Source: Mixophyes australis (taxonomy: Eukaryota > Chordata > Amphibia > Anura > Limnodynastidae). Taken from it: a stretch of 64,000 nucleotides of DNA. The stretch covers positions 27,501 through 91,500 of the forward strand of contig JAVHZZ010000008.1 in assembly GCA_036250195.1 (NCBI GenBank), read 5' to 3'. A program made the translations under genes and the position numbers. The notes under the pieces were generated by a model. It saw only the letters and a program-made list of their open reading frames with translations. It did no database searches and had not been told where the DNA came from. Shown piece by piece: positions 22,542-34,500 of this stretch (the first letter of the stretch is position 1; each line of letters starts with the position of its first letter).

Positions 22542-23465
22542 TGTCAGGATTTCCCAGGTATGACCACGGAGAGGAGATAAGTGGTTATAATGAGTTTATT
22601 AATAAACAGAGATGACAAGGTAACTCATGAGACAGTTCAAAGGCAGATGAGAAACAGGTAACTGCAATAGTAGTTTTCAACAGGCAGTGTAGAACTACAA
22701 GTACCAGGTATAATGGTTGAAGATGCAGGAGTCCAGGACACAGGTAACAGCAAATAGTGGATTTCAACAGGCAGCGTAGAACTACAAGTACCAGGTATAA
22801 TGGTTGAAGATGCAGGAGTCCAGGACACAGGTAACAGCAAATAGTGGATTTCAACAGGCAGCGTAGAACTACAAGTACCAGGTATAATGGTTGAAGATGC
22901 AGGAGTCCAGGACACAGGTAACAGCAAATAGTGGATTTCAACAGGCAGCGTAGAACTACAAGTACCAGGTATAATGGTTGAAGATGCAGGAGTCCAGGAC
23001 ACAGGTAACAGCAAATAGTGGATTTCAACAGGCAGCGTAGAACTACAAGTACCAGGTATAATGGTTGAAGATGCAGGAGTCCAGGACACAGGTAACAGCA
23101 AATAGTGGATTTCAACAGGCAGCGTAGAACTACAAGTACCAGGTATAATGGTTGAAGATGCAGGAGTCCAGGACACAGGTAACAGCAAATAGTAGATTTC
23201 AACGAAGAAATATGCAGGAGTCCAGATAGCAGATAGAAGCTGAGCACAGGGAATGCTCCTCGGAATGACCTGATGATCTGGCCCAGACTGTTTGAAGCAG
23301 GCAGGTATAAATAGGCCTCATGCAGCTGAAACCACTCCCAGTGATCAAGGAGAATAATCAAGTAGCACAGTGGCCCCTTTGGTAGGCAGTGGTACTACAA
23401 GTGGAAAGCATACCAAATCCAATAGAGTCACTGCAGACAGCAGCTGCAGAGTGCAAATCGTGACA
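22542..23465 (-). mobile_element. Solo LTR of an LTR retrotransposon
   Basis: The 924-bp segment is flanked by a perfect 5-bp duplication, cagct (22,537-22,541 and 23,466-23,470). On the minus strand it begins tgtcacgatt and ends aatcctgaca, with near-perfect inverted ends. In the same orientation there is a TATA-like tatttata (23,306-23,313) about 150 bp from the start and an AATAAA (22,595-22,600) near the end, giving a normal U3-R-U5 order. No internal coding region is attached, so it is a recombined solo LTR. It sits inside the hAT MITE and is therefore younger than it. An 87-bp minisatellite occupies most of the part between TATA and poly(A) signals. Confidence 0.82.
22680..23190. repeat. 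87-bp minisatellite inside the solo LTR
   Basis: About six copies of an 87-bp unit are marked by gtccaggacacaggtaacag at 22,731, 22,818 and every 87 bp after that. Because 87 is 29 codons, a long minus-strand frame stays open. It encodes repeats rich in Leu, Cys and Val and is not a real gene. Confidence 0.93.
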
Positions 23466-23625
23466 CAGCTCTCCCGGGAGTCCGGGAGACTGACCTGAAT
23501 TTCGGGAGTCTCCCGGATTTTCCTGGAGAGTTGGCAAGTATGGCATTAATGCGTATAGCATATGTCTGCAACTTTAATTCTAAGCCTTTATCAGTGTAGT
23601 CTTATAAAAATCAAAGTTTTATTTA

Positions 23626-24719
23626 TATGTGTATAAATGGGTTATTACATCCGCTTCCCATTTCGGATCGTCCTTGGAGTCATCTTTCCATGGATTTTAT
23701 TACCGACCTCCCCATTTCCAACGGTTTTTCCGTAGTTTGGGTTGTCACTGACCATCTCTCTCGAGCTGCTCATTTTGTGCCCTTGAAGGGCCTACCTTCT
23801 GCTCCTGCCTTAGCATGAATTTTTGTAAGAGTGGTCCTCCGTCTTCATGGTTGTCCTGATGTGATTGTTTCCGATCATGAAACCCAATTTGTGGCAAAAT
23901 TTTGGAGGGCATTTTCTCAAGTCTGTGGGATCAAACTGAACTCCTCTGTATATCATCCCCAATCCAATGGCCTCACCTAAAGAACCAACCAAGAGCTTAA
24001 AAAGTTCCTAAAGTGCTATATCTCTGCCAAGCATGATGACTGGGTTGACCTGTTACCTTGGGCAGAGTTTCGCCCATAATCACTCTCATGAGTCCACAGG
24101 TATGTCCCCTTTCTCTGCCCTCCAAGGATTCCATCCCAAAATCCCTCCTTTTCAGGATCTTCCTCCCTCCTTCAAGATTACTCCTCTAGGTGGGACTCAG
24201 TCAAACGTAGATTGTCCAAAACTTCTGCCACTAGTAAAAAATCTTTTGACAAAAGGAGAAGACCTACACCCATTCTCTCCCCCGGCGACAAAGTTTGGTT
24301 GTCCACCCGGAACCTCCGTTTACTGGTGCCTTCTAGGAAGTTTGCTCCTCACTTCATTCGACCTCTTAAAATTTCGGAAGTCATAAATCCGGTGGCTTTT
24401 AGATTGAGTCATCCTCCCACCTTGAAGATTCTAGATTTGTTTCATGTTTCCTTTTTGAAACCCCTTGTCATTAACAAGTTTTCTTCTACTAGGAGACCTC
24501 CAGCTGCCCTCTCCACACAGAATCAAAGAGATTCTTAACTCCCGCATTTCTAAATTCTCTTTACAATTCCTCATTGACTGGAAAGGCTACGGACCTGAGG
24601 AGCGCTCTTGGATTCCAGCGAGGGACCTTCATGCACCTAGACTTTTAAAGGATTTTCACGCTAAATTTTCTTCTAAACCCTATAGGGCGTCCAGAGGCCA
24701 GCCCTGAGGGAGGGGGTGC
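23626..24719 (+). pseudogene. Ty3/gypsy chromovirus pol remnant (integrase and chromodomain)
   Basis: The 5'-truncated 3' end of a chromodomain-bearing Ty3/gypsy polyprotein. Integrase core signatures are visible (SMDFITDLP and [14 protein letters not shown] at about 23,688-23,790, SDHETQF at about 23,872, HPQSNG at about 23,958), then the C-terminal PGDKVWLSTRN region (about 24,280) and a chromodomain-like DWKGYGPEERSW (about 24,577). In-frame stops lie at 23,816-23,818 and 23,978-23,980. The second replaces the position where the family carries the catalytic glutamate. Frame changes near 24,070, 24,200 and 24,470-24,540 break it further. No gag, protease or RT is present, so the element is dead. 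A purine tract (gagggaggggg) precedes the LTR. Confidence 0.88.
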
Positions 24720-25358
24720 TGTTAGGTCCGTCTGATCGCGGCGATCGCTCCGGCGCTATACATCCGGGTAGCGCTGCTGCGATCACGTGACCTGAGAGGC
24801 GGAGAATTCAAACTTTCCCACTATTTAGTCTTCACTCTGACACTCTCCTGTGTCAGAGCAACAAGTGTACTTAGCGTCTGGCTGCTCCTGATCCCTATGC
24901 TTTCCCTGTGCACTTCTCCCTGTGAATACTGGCTGACTTTCTGTGTACCGACCCGGCTTGTCTAGTTAACGCTGCATCTGCTGAAACACTGGCAACACGC
25001 ACTGGTTGATCTTCTGTGTATCGAACAGGCTACAGTTCCTGACTCCTCTCGTGTTTGTCTCCTCGTGCCTTTCTACTAGACAGCAAGGTACGTCTGGCTT
25101 CCTACTTCTTACAATTAAGCTGTTAAATATCCAGCTAGACGAGGCCTTTTACTGTGTTCCCAGAACCGTTCACCCTACTACTACCTCTCTACCACGCCGG
25201 TGGGCTAACCTAGGGGCCGCAACCTGCAGGCCTCCGGTAGCTAAAACCATCCCGCCTTGCGGTGGTTCTTGGAGAGGACCGAGGGGTCCGTTAGACTCTT
25301 CGCTCTGGGAAGGCCAGTGCCAATACCGGTTGGTAGTTGTCTCCCGTCAGACGTAACA
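24720..25358 (+). mobile_element. 3' LTR of the Ty3/gypsy element
   Basis: It follows the purine tract directly, starts tgttaggtcc and ends gacgtaaca, giving TGTTA/TAACA inverted ends over 639 bp. The CpG-containing start (gatcgcggcgatcgc) and the late ccttgcggtggttctt motif recur in an inverted, diverged form at about 50,275-50,340. The 5' LTR is missing, so no target duplication can be checked. Confidence 0.8.
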
Positions 25359-25536
25359 CTCTGAATATCTGGCCTGGGGATCTCACTGTCAGTCCAATTG
25401 TCTAACTCAAGTCAAACCGGTACAGATTCTATCCTATTCAATAAGGTCCAGGCTGAACTTTTGCCCCCCCCACCGCCCGTGGGATTGTCCTATAGAATTG
25501 CTCCCAGGCAATAACCCTCCCAGAGGACGAGTCTTT
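25359..25536. other. Short spacer before the large minisatellite
   Basis: Single-copy-looking sequence between the LTR end and the first minisatellite monomer; no feature recognised. Confidence 0.4.
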
Positions 25537-28500
25537 CCCCACTTATGGCACAGTCACACCCCCCCTCCTCAGTTACCCCCACTTATGGCACAGTCACACC
25601 TCCCCCTCCTCATTTACCCCCCACTTATGACACAGTCACACCTCCCCCTCCTCAGTTACCCCCACTTATGGCACAGTCACACCTCCCCCTCCTCAGTTAC
25701 CCCCACTTATAGCACAGTCACACCTCCCCCTCCTCATTTACACCCACTTATGACACAGTCACACCTCCCCCTCCTCATTTACACCCACTTATGGCACAGT
25801 CACACCTCCCCCTCCTCAGTTACCACCTCTTATGGCACAGTCACACCCCCCCTCCTCAGTTACCCCCACTTATGACACAGTCACACCTCCCCCTCCTCAG
25901 TTACCCCCACTTATGACACAGTCACACCTCCCCCTCCTCAGTTACCCCCACTTATAGCACAGTCACACCTACCCCTCCTCAGTTACCCCCACTTATGGCA
26001 CAGTCACACCTCCCCCTCCTCAGTGACCCCCACTTATGGCACAGTCACACCCCCCCTCCTCAGTTACCCCCACTTATGGCACAGTCACACCTCCCCCTCC
26101 TCATTTACACCCACTTATGGCACAGTCACACCTCCCCCTCCTCAGTTACCACCTCTTATGGCACAGTCACACCCCCCCTCCTCAGTTACCCCCACTTATG
26201 ACACAGTCACACCTCCCCCTCCTCAGTTACCCCCACTTATGACACAGTCACACCTCCCCCTCCTCAGTTACCCCCACTTATAGCACAGTCACACCTACCC
26301 CTCCTCAGTTACCCCCACTTATGGCACAGTCACACCTCCCCCTCCTCAGTGACCCCCACTTATGGCACAGTCACACCCCCCCTCCTCAGTTACCCCCACT
26401 TATGGCACAGTCACACCTCCCCCTTCAAAGGTTACCCCCACTTATAGCACAGTGACACCTGCCCCTCCTCAGTTACCCCCACTTATGGCACAGTCACACC
26501 CCCCCTCCTCAGTTACCCCCACTTATGGCACAGTCACAACTCCCCTCCTCAGTTACCCCCACTTATGGCACAGTCACACCTCCCCCTCCAAAGGTTACCC
26601 CCACTTATAGCACAGTCACACCTCCCCCTCCTCAGTTACCCCCACTTATAGCACAGTCACACCTCCCCCTCCTCAGTTACCCCCACTTATAGCACAGTCA
26701 CACACCCCCTCCTCAGTTACCCCCACTTATAGCACAGTCACACCTCCCCCTCCTCAGTTACCCCCACTTATGGCACAGTCACACCCCCCCTCCTCAGTTA
26801 CCCCCACTTATGGCACAGTCACACCTCCCCTCCTCAGTTACCACCTCTTATGGCACAGTCACACCCCCCCTCCTCAGTTACCTCCACTTATGGCACAATT
26901 CACACCCCCCCTCCTCAGTTACCACCTCTTATGGCACAGTCACACCCCCCCTCCTCAGTTACCCCCACTTATGGCACAGTCACACCCCCCCCCCCCCTCA
27001 GTTACCCTCACTTATGACACAGTCACACCTCCCCCTCCCCAGTTACCCCCACTTATGGCACAGTCACACCTCCCCCTCCTCAGTTACCCCCACTTATGGC
27101 ACAGTCACACCCCCCCTCAGTTACCCCCACTTATGACACAGTCACACCTCCCCCTCCTCAGTTACCCCCACTTATGGCACAGTCACACCTCCCCCTCCTC
27201 AGTTACCCCCACTTATGGCAGTCACACCCCCCTCAGTTACCACCTCTTATGGCACAGTCACACTCCCCCTCCTTAGTTACCCCCACTTATGGCACAGTCA
27301 CACCTCCCCTCCTCAGTTACCACCTCTTATGGCACAGTCACACCTCCCCCTCCTCAGTTACCCCCATTTATGGCAGTCACACCTCCCCCTCCTCAGTTAC
27401 CACCTCTTATGGCAGTCACACCTCCCCTCCTCAGTTACCCCCACTTATGGCACAGTCACACCCCCCCTCCTCAGTTACCCCCACTTATGGCACAGTCACA
27501 CCTCCCCCTCCTCAGTTACCCCCACTTATAGAACAGTCACAACTTCCCCCCCCTCAGTTACCCCCACTTATGGCACAGTCACACCTCCCCCCCTCAGTTA
27601 CCCCCACTTATGGCACAGTCACACCTCCCCTCCTCAGTTACCCCCACTTATGGCACAGTCACACCTCCCCCTCCTCAGTTACCCCCACTTATGACACAGT
27701 CACACCTCCCCCTCCTCAGTTACCCCCTTTATGGCACAGTCACACACCCCCCTCCTCAGTTACCCCCACTTATGACACAGTCACACCTCCCCCTCCTCAG
27801 TTACCCCCACTTATGACAGTCACACCTCCCCCTCCTCAGTTACCCCCACTTATAGCACAGTCACACCTCCCCCTCCTCATTTACCCCCACTTATAGCACA
27901 GTCACACCTTCCCCTCCTCAGTTACCCCCACTTATGGCACAGTCACACCCCCCCCCTCCTCAGTTACCCCCCACTTATAGCACAGTTACACCTCCCCCTC
28001 CTCATTTACCCCCACTTATAGCACAGTCACACCTCCCCCTCCTCAGTTACCCCCACTTATGACACAGTCACACCTCCCCCTCCTCAGTTACCCCCACTTA
28101 TAGCACAGTCACACACCCCCCTCCTCAGTTACCCCCACTTATGGCACAGTCACACCTCCCCCTTCTCAGTTACCCCCACTTATGGCACAGTAACACCTCC
28201 CCCTCTACAGTTACCCCCCACTTATAGCACAGTCACACCTCCCCCTCCTCAGTTACCCCCACTTATAGCACAGTCACACCTCCCCCTCCTCAGTTACCCC
28301 CACTTATAGCACAGTCACACCTCCCCCTCCTCAGTTACCCCCACTTATAGCACAGTCACACCTCCTCCTCAGTTACCCCCACTTATGGCACAGTCACACC
28401 TCCCCCCCTCAGTTACCCCCACTTATGGCACAGTCACACCTCCCCCCCCTCAGTTACCCCCACTTATGGCACAGTCACACACCCCTCAGTTACCCCCCAC

Positions 28501-31500
28501 TTATAGCACAGTCACACCTCCCCCTCCTCAGTTACCCCCACTTATAGCACAGTCACACCTCCCCCTCCTCAGTTACCCCCACTTATGGCAGTCACACTTC
28601 CCCCCCTCAGTTACCCCCACTTATAGCACAGTCACACCCCCCCTCAGTTACCCCCACTTATGGCACAGTCACACCTCCCCCCCCTCAGTTACCCCCACTT
28701 ATAGCACAGTCACACCCCCCCTCCTCAGTTACCCCCACTTATAGCACAGTCACAACTCCCCCTCCTCAGTTACCCCCACTTATAGCACAGTCACACCTCC
28801 CCCTCCTCAGTTACCCCCACTTATAGCACAGTCACACCTCCTCCTCCTCAGTTACCCCCACTTATGGCACAGTCACACCTCCCCCCCCCCTCAGTTACCC
28901 CCACTTATGGCACAGTCACACCTCCCCCCCCTCAGTTACCCTCACTTATGGCACAGTCACCCCCCCCCCCTCAGTTACCCCCACTTATGGCACAGTCACA
29001 CCCCCCCCTCAGTTACCCCCACTTATGGCACAGTCACAACCCCCCCTCAGTTACCCCCACTTATGGCACAGTCACACCTCCCCCTCCTCAGTTACCCCCA
29101 CTTATGGCACAGTCACACCTCCCCCCCTCAGTTACCCCCACTTATAGCACAATCACACCTCCCCCTCCTCAGTTACCCCCACTTATAGCACAGTCACACC
29201 TCCCCCTCCTCAGTTACACCCACTTATGGCACAGTCACACCCCCCCTCAGTTACCCCCACTTATGGCACAGTCACACCCCCCCTCAGTTACCCCCACTTA
29301 TGGCACAGTCACACCTCCCCCTCCTCAGTTACACCCTTTTATGGCACAGTCACACCTCCCCCTCCTCAGTTAACCCCACTTATGGCACAGTCACACCTCC
29401 CCCTCCTCAGTTACCCCCACTTATGGCACAGTAACACCTCCCCCTCCTCAGTTACCCACCACTTATGGCACAGTCACACCTCCCCCTCCTCAGTTACCCC
29501 CACTTATGGCACAGTCACACCTCCCCCTCCTCAGTTACCCCCACTTATGTCACAGTAACACCTCCTCCTCCTCAGTTACCCCCACTTATGGTACAGTCAC
29601 ACCTCCCCCTCCTCAGTTACCCCCACTTATGGCACAGTCACACCCCCCCTCAATTACCCCCACTTATAGAACAGTCACACACCCCCCTCAGTTACCCCCA
29701 CTTATAGCACAGTAACACCTCCTCCTCCTCAGTTACCCCCACTCTTATGGCACAGTCACACCCCCCCTCAGTTACCCCCACTTATAGCACAGTCACACCC
29801 CCTCCTCAGTTACCCCCACTTAGGGCACAGTCACACCTCCCCCTCCTCAGTTACCCCCACTTATGGCACAGTCACACCTCCCCCTCCTCAGTTACCCCCA
29901 CTTATGGCACAGTCACACCCCCTCCTCAGTTACCCCCACTTATGGCACAGTCACACCTCCCCCTCCTCAGTTACCCCCACTTAATGCACAGTCACACCCC
30001 CCCCCCCCCTCAGTTACCCCCACTTATGGCACAGTCACACCCCCTCCTCAGTTACCCCCACTTATGGCACAGTCACACCCCCCCTCAGTTACCCCCACTT
30101 ATGGCACAGTCACACCTCCCCTCAGTTACCCCCACTTATGGCACAGTCACACCTCCCCCTCCTCAGTTACTCCCACTTATGGCACAGTCACCCCCCCCCC
30201 CTCAGTTACCCCCACTTATGGCACAGTCACACCTCCCCCTCCTCAGTTACCCCCACTTATGGCACAGTCACACCCCCCCTCAGTTACCCCCACTTATGGC
30301 ACAGTCACACCTCCCCCCCCTCAGTTACCCCCACTTATGGCACAGTCACACCTCCCCCTCCTCAGTTACCCCCACTTATGGCACAGTCACACCTCCCCCT
30401 CCTCAGTTACCCCCACTTATGGCACAGTCACACCCCCCCTCAGTTACCCCCACTTATGGCACAGTCACACCTCCCCCCCCCCCTCAGTTACCCCCACTTA
30501 TGGCACAGTCACACCTCCCCCTCCTCAGTTACCCCCACTTATGGCACAGTCACACCCCCCCTCAGTTACCCCCACATATAGCACAGTCACACCCCCCCTC
30601 CTTAGTTACCCCCACTTATGGCACAGTAACACCTCCCCTCAGTTACCCCCACTTATGGCACAGTCACACCCCCTCCTCAGTTACCCCCACTTATGGCACA
30701 GTCACACCTCCCCCTCCTCAGTTACCCCCACTTATAGCACAGTCACACCTCCCCCTCCTCAGTTACCCCCACTTATGGCACAGTAACACCTCCTCAGTTA
30801 CCCCCACTTATGGCACAGTCACACCTCCCCCTCCTCACTTACCCCCACTTATGGCACAGTCACACCCCCCCCCTCAGTTACCCCCACTTATAGCACAGTC
30901 ACACCCCCCCTCAGTTACCCCCACTTATGGCACAGTCACACCTCCCCCTCCTCAGTTACTCCCACTTATGGCACAGTCACCCCCCCCCCCTCAGTTACCC
31001 CCACTTATGGCACAGTCACACCTCCCCCTCCTCAGTTACCCCCACTTATGGCACAGTCACACCCCCCCTCAGTTACCCCCACTTATGGCACAGTCACACC
31101 TCCCCCCCCTCAGTTACCCCCACTTATAGCACAGTCACACCCCCCCCCCCTCCGTTACCCCCACTTATGGCACAGTCACACCTCCCCCTCCTCAGTTACC
31201 CCCACTTATGGCACAGTCACACACCCCCTCAGTTACCCCCACTTATGGCACAGTCACACACCCCCCTCAGTTACCCCCACTTATAGCACAGTAACACCTC
31301 CCCCCTCCTCAGTTACCCCCACTTATAGCACAGTCACACCTCCCCCCCCCCCTCAGTTACCCCCACTTATAGCACAGTCACACCTCCCCCTCCTCAGTTA
31401 CCCCCACTTATGGCACAGTCACACCTCCCCCTCCTCAGTTACCCCCACTTATGGCACAGTCACACCCCCCCTCAGTTACCCCCACTTATAGCACAGTAAC

Positions 31501-34500
31501 ACCTCCCCCCTCCTCAGTTACCCCCACTTATAGCACAGTCACACCTCCCCCCCCCTCAGTTACCCCCACTTATAGCACAGTAACACCTCCCCTCCTCAGT
31601 TACCCCCACTTATAGCACAGTAACACCTCTCCCCCTCAGTTACCCCCACTTATGGCACAGTCACACCTCCCCCTCCTCAGTTACCCCCACTTATGGCACA
31701 GTCACACACCCCCTCAGTTACCCCCACATATAGCACAGTCACACCCCCCCTCCTTAGTTACCCCCACTTATGGCACAGTAACACCTCCCCTCAGTTACCC
31801 CCACTTATGGCACAGTCACACCCCCTCCTCAGTTACCCCCACTTATGGCACAGTCACACCTCCCCCTCCTCAGTTACCCCCACTTATAGCACAGTCACAC
31901 CTCCCCCTCCTCAGTTACCCCCACTTATGGCACAGTAACACCTCCTCAGTTACCCCCACTTATGGCACAGTCACACCTCCCCCTCCTCACTTACCCCCAC
32001 TTATGGCACAGTCACACCCCCCCCCCCTCAGTTACCCCCACTTATAGCACAGTCACACCCCCCCTCAGTTACCCCCACTTATGGCACAGTCACACCTCCC
32101 CCTCCTCAGTTACTCCCACTTATGGCACAGTCACCCCCCCCCCCTCAGTTACCCCCACTTATGGCACAGTCACACCTCCCCCTCCTCAGTTACCCCCACT
32201 TATGGCACAGTCACACCCCCCCCTCAGTTACCCCCACTTATGGCACAGTCACACCTCCCCCCCTCAGTTACCCCCACTTATAGCACAGTCACACCCCCCC
32301 CCCTCCGTTACCCCCACTTATGGCACAGTCACACCTCCCCCTCCTCAGTTACCCCCACTTATGGCACAGTCACACCCCCCCTCAGTTACCCCCACTTATG
32401 GCACAGTCACACACCCCCCTCAGTTACCCCCACTTATAGCACAGTAACACCTCCCCCCTCCTCAGTTACCCCCACTTATAGCACAGTCACACCTCCCCCC
32501 CCCCTCAGTTACCCCCACTTATAGCACAGTCACACCTCCCCCTCCTCAGTTACCCCCACTTATGGCACAGTCACACCTCCCCCTCCTCAGTTACCCCCAC
32601 TTATGGCACAGTCACACCCCCCCCTCAGTTACCCCCACTTATAGCACAGTAACACCTCCCCCCTCCTCAGTTACCCCCACTTATAGCACAGTCACACCTC
32701 CCCCCCTCAGTTACCCCCACTTATAGCACAGTAACACCTCCCCTCCTCAGTTACCCCCACTTATAGCACAGTAACACCTCTCCCCCTCAGTTACCCCCAC
32801 TTATGGCACAGTCACACCTCCCCCCCCTCAGTTACCCCCACTTATGGCACAGTCACACCTCCCCCTCCTCAGTTACCCCCACTTATAGCACAGTCACACC
32901 TCCCCCCCTCAGTTACCCCCACTTATAGCACAGTAACACCTCCCCTCCTCAGTTACCCCCACTTATAGCACAGTAACACCTCCCCCCCTCAGTTACCCCC
33001 ACTTATGGCACAGTAACACCTCCCCCTCCTCAGTTACCCCCACTTATGGCACAGTCACACCTCCCCCTCCTCAGTTACCCCCACTTATGGCACAGTCACA
33101 CCCCCCCTCAGTTACCCCCACTTATGGCACAGTCACACCTCCCCCCTCCTCAGTTACCCCCACTTATAGCACAGTCACACCTCCCCCCCCTCAGTTACCC
33201 CCACTTATAGCACAGTAACACCTCCCCCCTCCTCAGTTACCCCCACTTATAGCACAGTCACACCTCCCCCCCCTCAGTTACCCCCACTTATAGCACAGTA
33301 ACACCTCCCCTCCTCAGTTACCCCCACTTATAGCACAGTAACACCTCTCCCCCTGTTACCCCCACTTATGGCACAGTCACACCTCCCCCTCCTCAGTTAC
33401 CCCCACTTATAGCACAGTCACACCTCCCCCCCCTCAGTTACCCCCACTTATAGCACAGTAACACCTCCCCTCCTCAGTTACCCCCACTTATAGCACAGTA
33501 ACACCTCCCCCCCTCAGTTACCCCCACTTATGGCACAGTAACACCTCCCCCTCCTCAGTTACCCCCACTTATGGCACAGTCACACCTCCCCCTCCTCAGT
33601 TACCCCCACTTATGGCACAGTCACACCCCCCTCAGTTACCCCCACTTACGGCACAGTCACACCCCCCCTCAGTTACCCCCACTTATAGCACAGTAACACC
33701 TCCCCCCTCCTCAGTTACCCCCACTTATAGCACAGTCACACCTCCCCCCCCCTCAGTTACCCCCACTTATAGCACAGTCACACCCCCCCCCTCAGTTACC
33801 CCCACTTATGGCACAGTCACACCTCCTCCCCTCAGTTACCCCCACTTATCGCACAGTCACACCTCCCCTCCTCAGTTACCCCCACTTATGGCACAGTCAC
33901 ACCTCCCCTCCTCAGTTACCCCCACTTATGGCACAGTCACACCCCCCCTCAGTTACCCCCACTTATGGCACAGTCACACCTCCCCTCCTCAGTTACCCCC
34001 ACTTATGGCACAGTCACACCTCCCCTCCTCAGTTACCCCCACTTATGGCACAGTCACACCCCCCCTCAGTTACCCCCACTTATGGCACAGTCACACCTCC
34101 CCTCCTCAGTTACCCCCACTTATGGCACAGTCACACCTCCCCTCCTCAGTTACCCCCACTTATGGCACAGTCACACCCCCCCTCAGTTACCCCCACTTAT
34201 GGCACAGTCACACCTCCCCCCCTCAGTTACCCCCACTTATGGCACAGTCACACCTCCCCTCCTCAGTTACCCCCACTTATGGCACAGTCACACCTCCCCC
34301 CCTCAGTTACCCCCACTTATGGCACAGTCACCCCCCCCCCTCAGTTACCCCCACTTATAGCACAGTCACACCCCCCCTCAGTTACCCCCACTTATGGCAC
34401 AGTCACACCCCCCCTCAGTTACCCCCACTTATAGCACAGTCACACACCCCCTCAGTTACCCCCACTTATGGCACAGTAACACCTCCTCCTCCTCAGTTAC

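Larger units (their letters stand above)
22351..23542. mobile_element. Non-autonomous hAT-type MITE, split by a solo LTR
   Basis: The left end reads catacttgcctact and the right end is the inverted equivalent, agttggcaagtatg. The flanks are gcattaac (22,343-22,350) and gcattaat (23,543-23,550), an 8-bp target duplication with one mismatch. CA...TG ends plus an 8-bp duplication are typical of hAT elements. Without the inserted LTR the element would be only about 265 bp, with no transposase. Inner sequence near both ends is rich in cgggag/ctcccg inverted motifs. A related right-end remnant occurs at 48,690-48,720. Confidence 0.78.

Noticed and set aside
22585..23361. 258-codon minus-strand frame
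   Set aside because: It is six copies of an 87-bp LTR-internal minisatellite, spanning the LTR's TATA and leader. It is not a gene.
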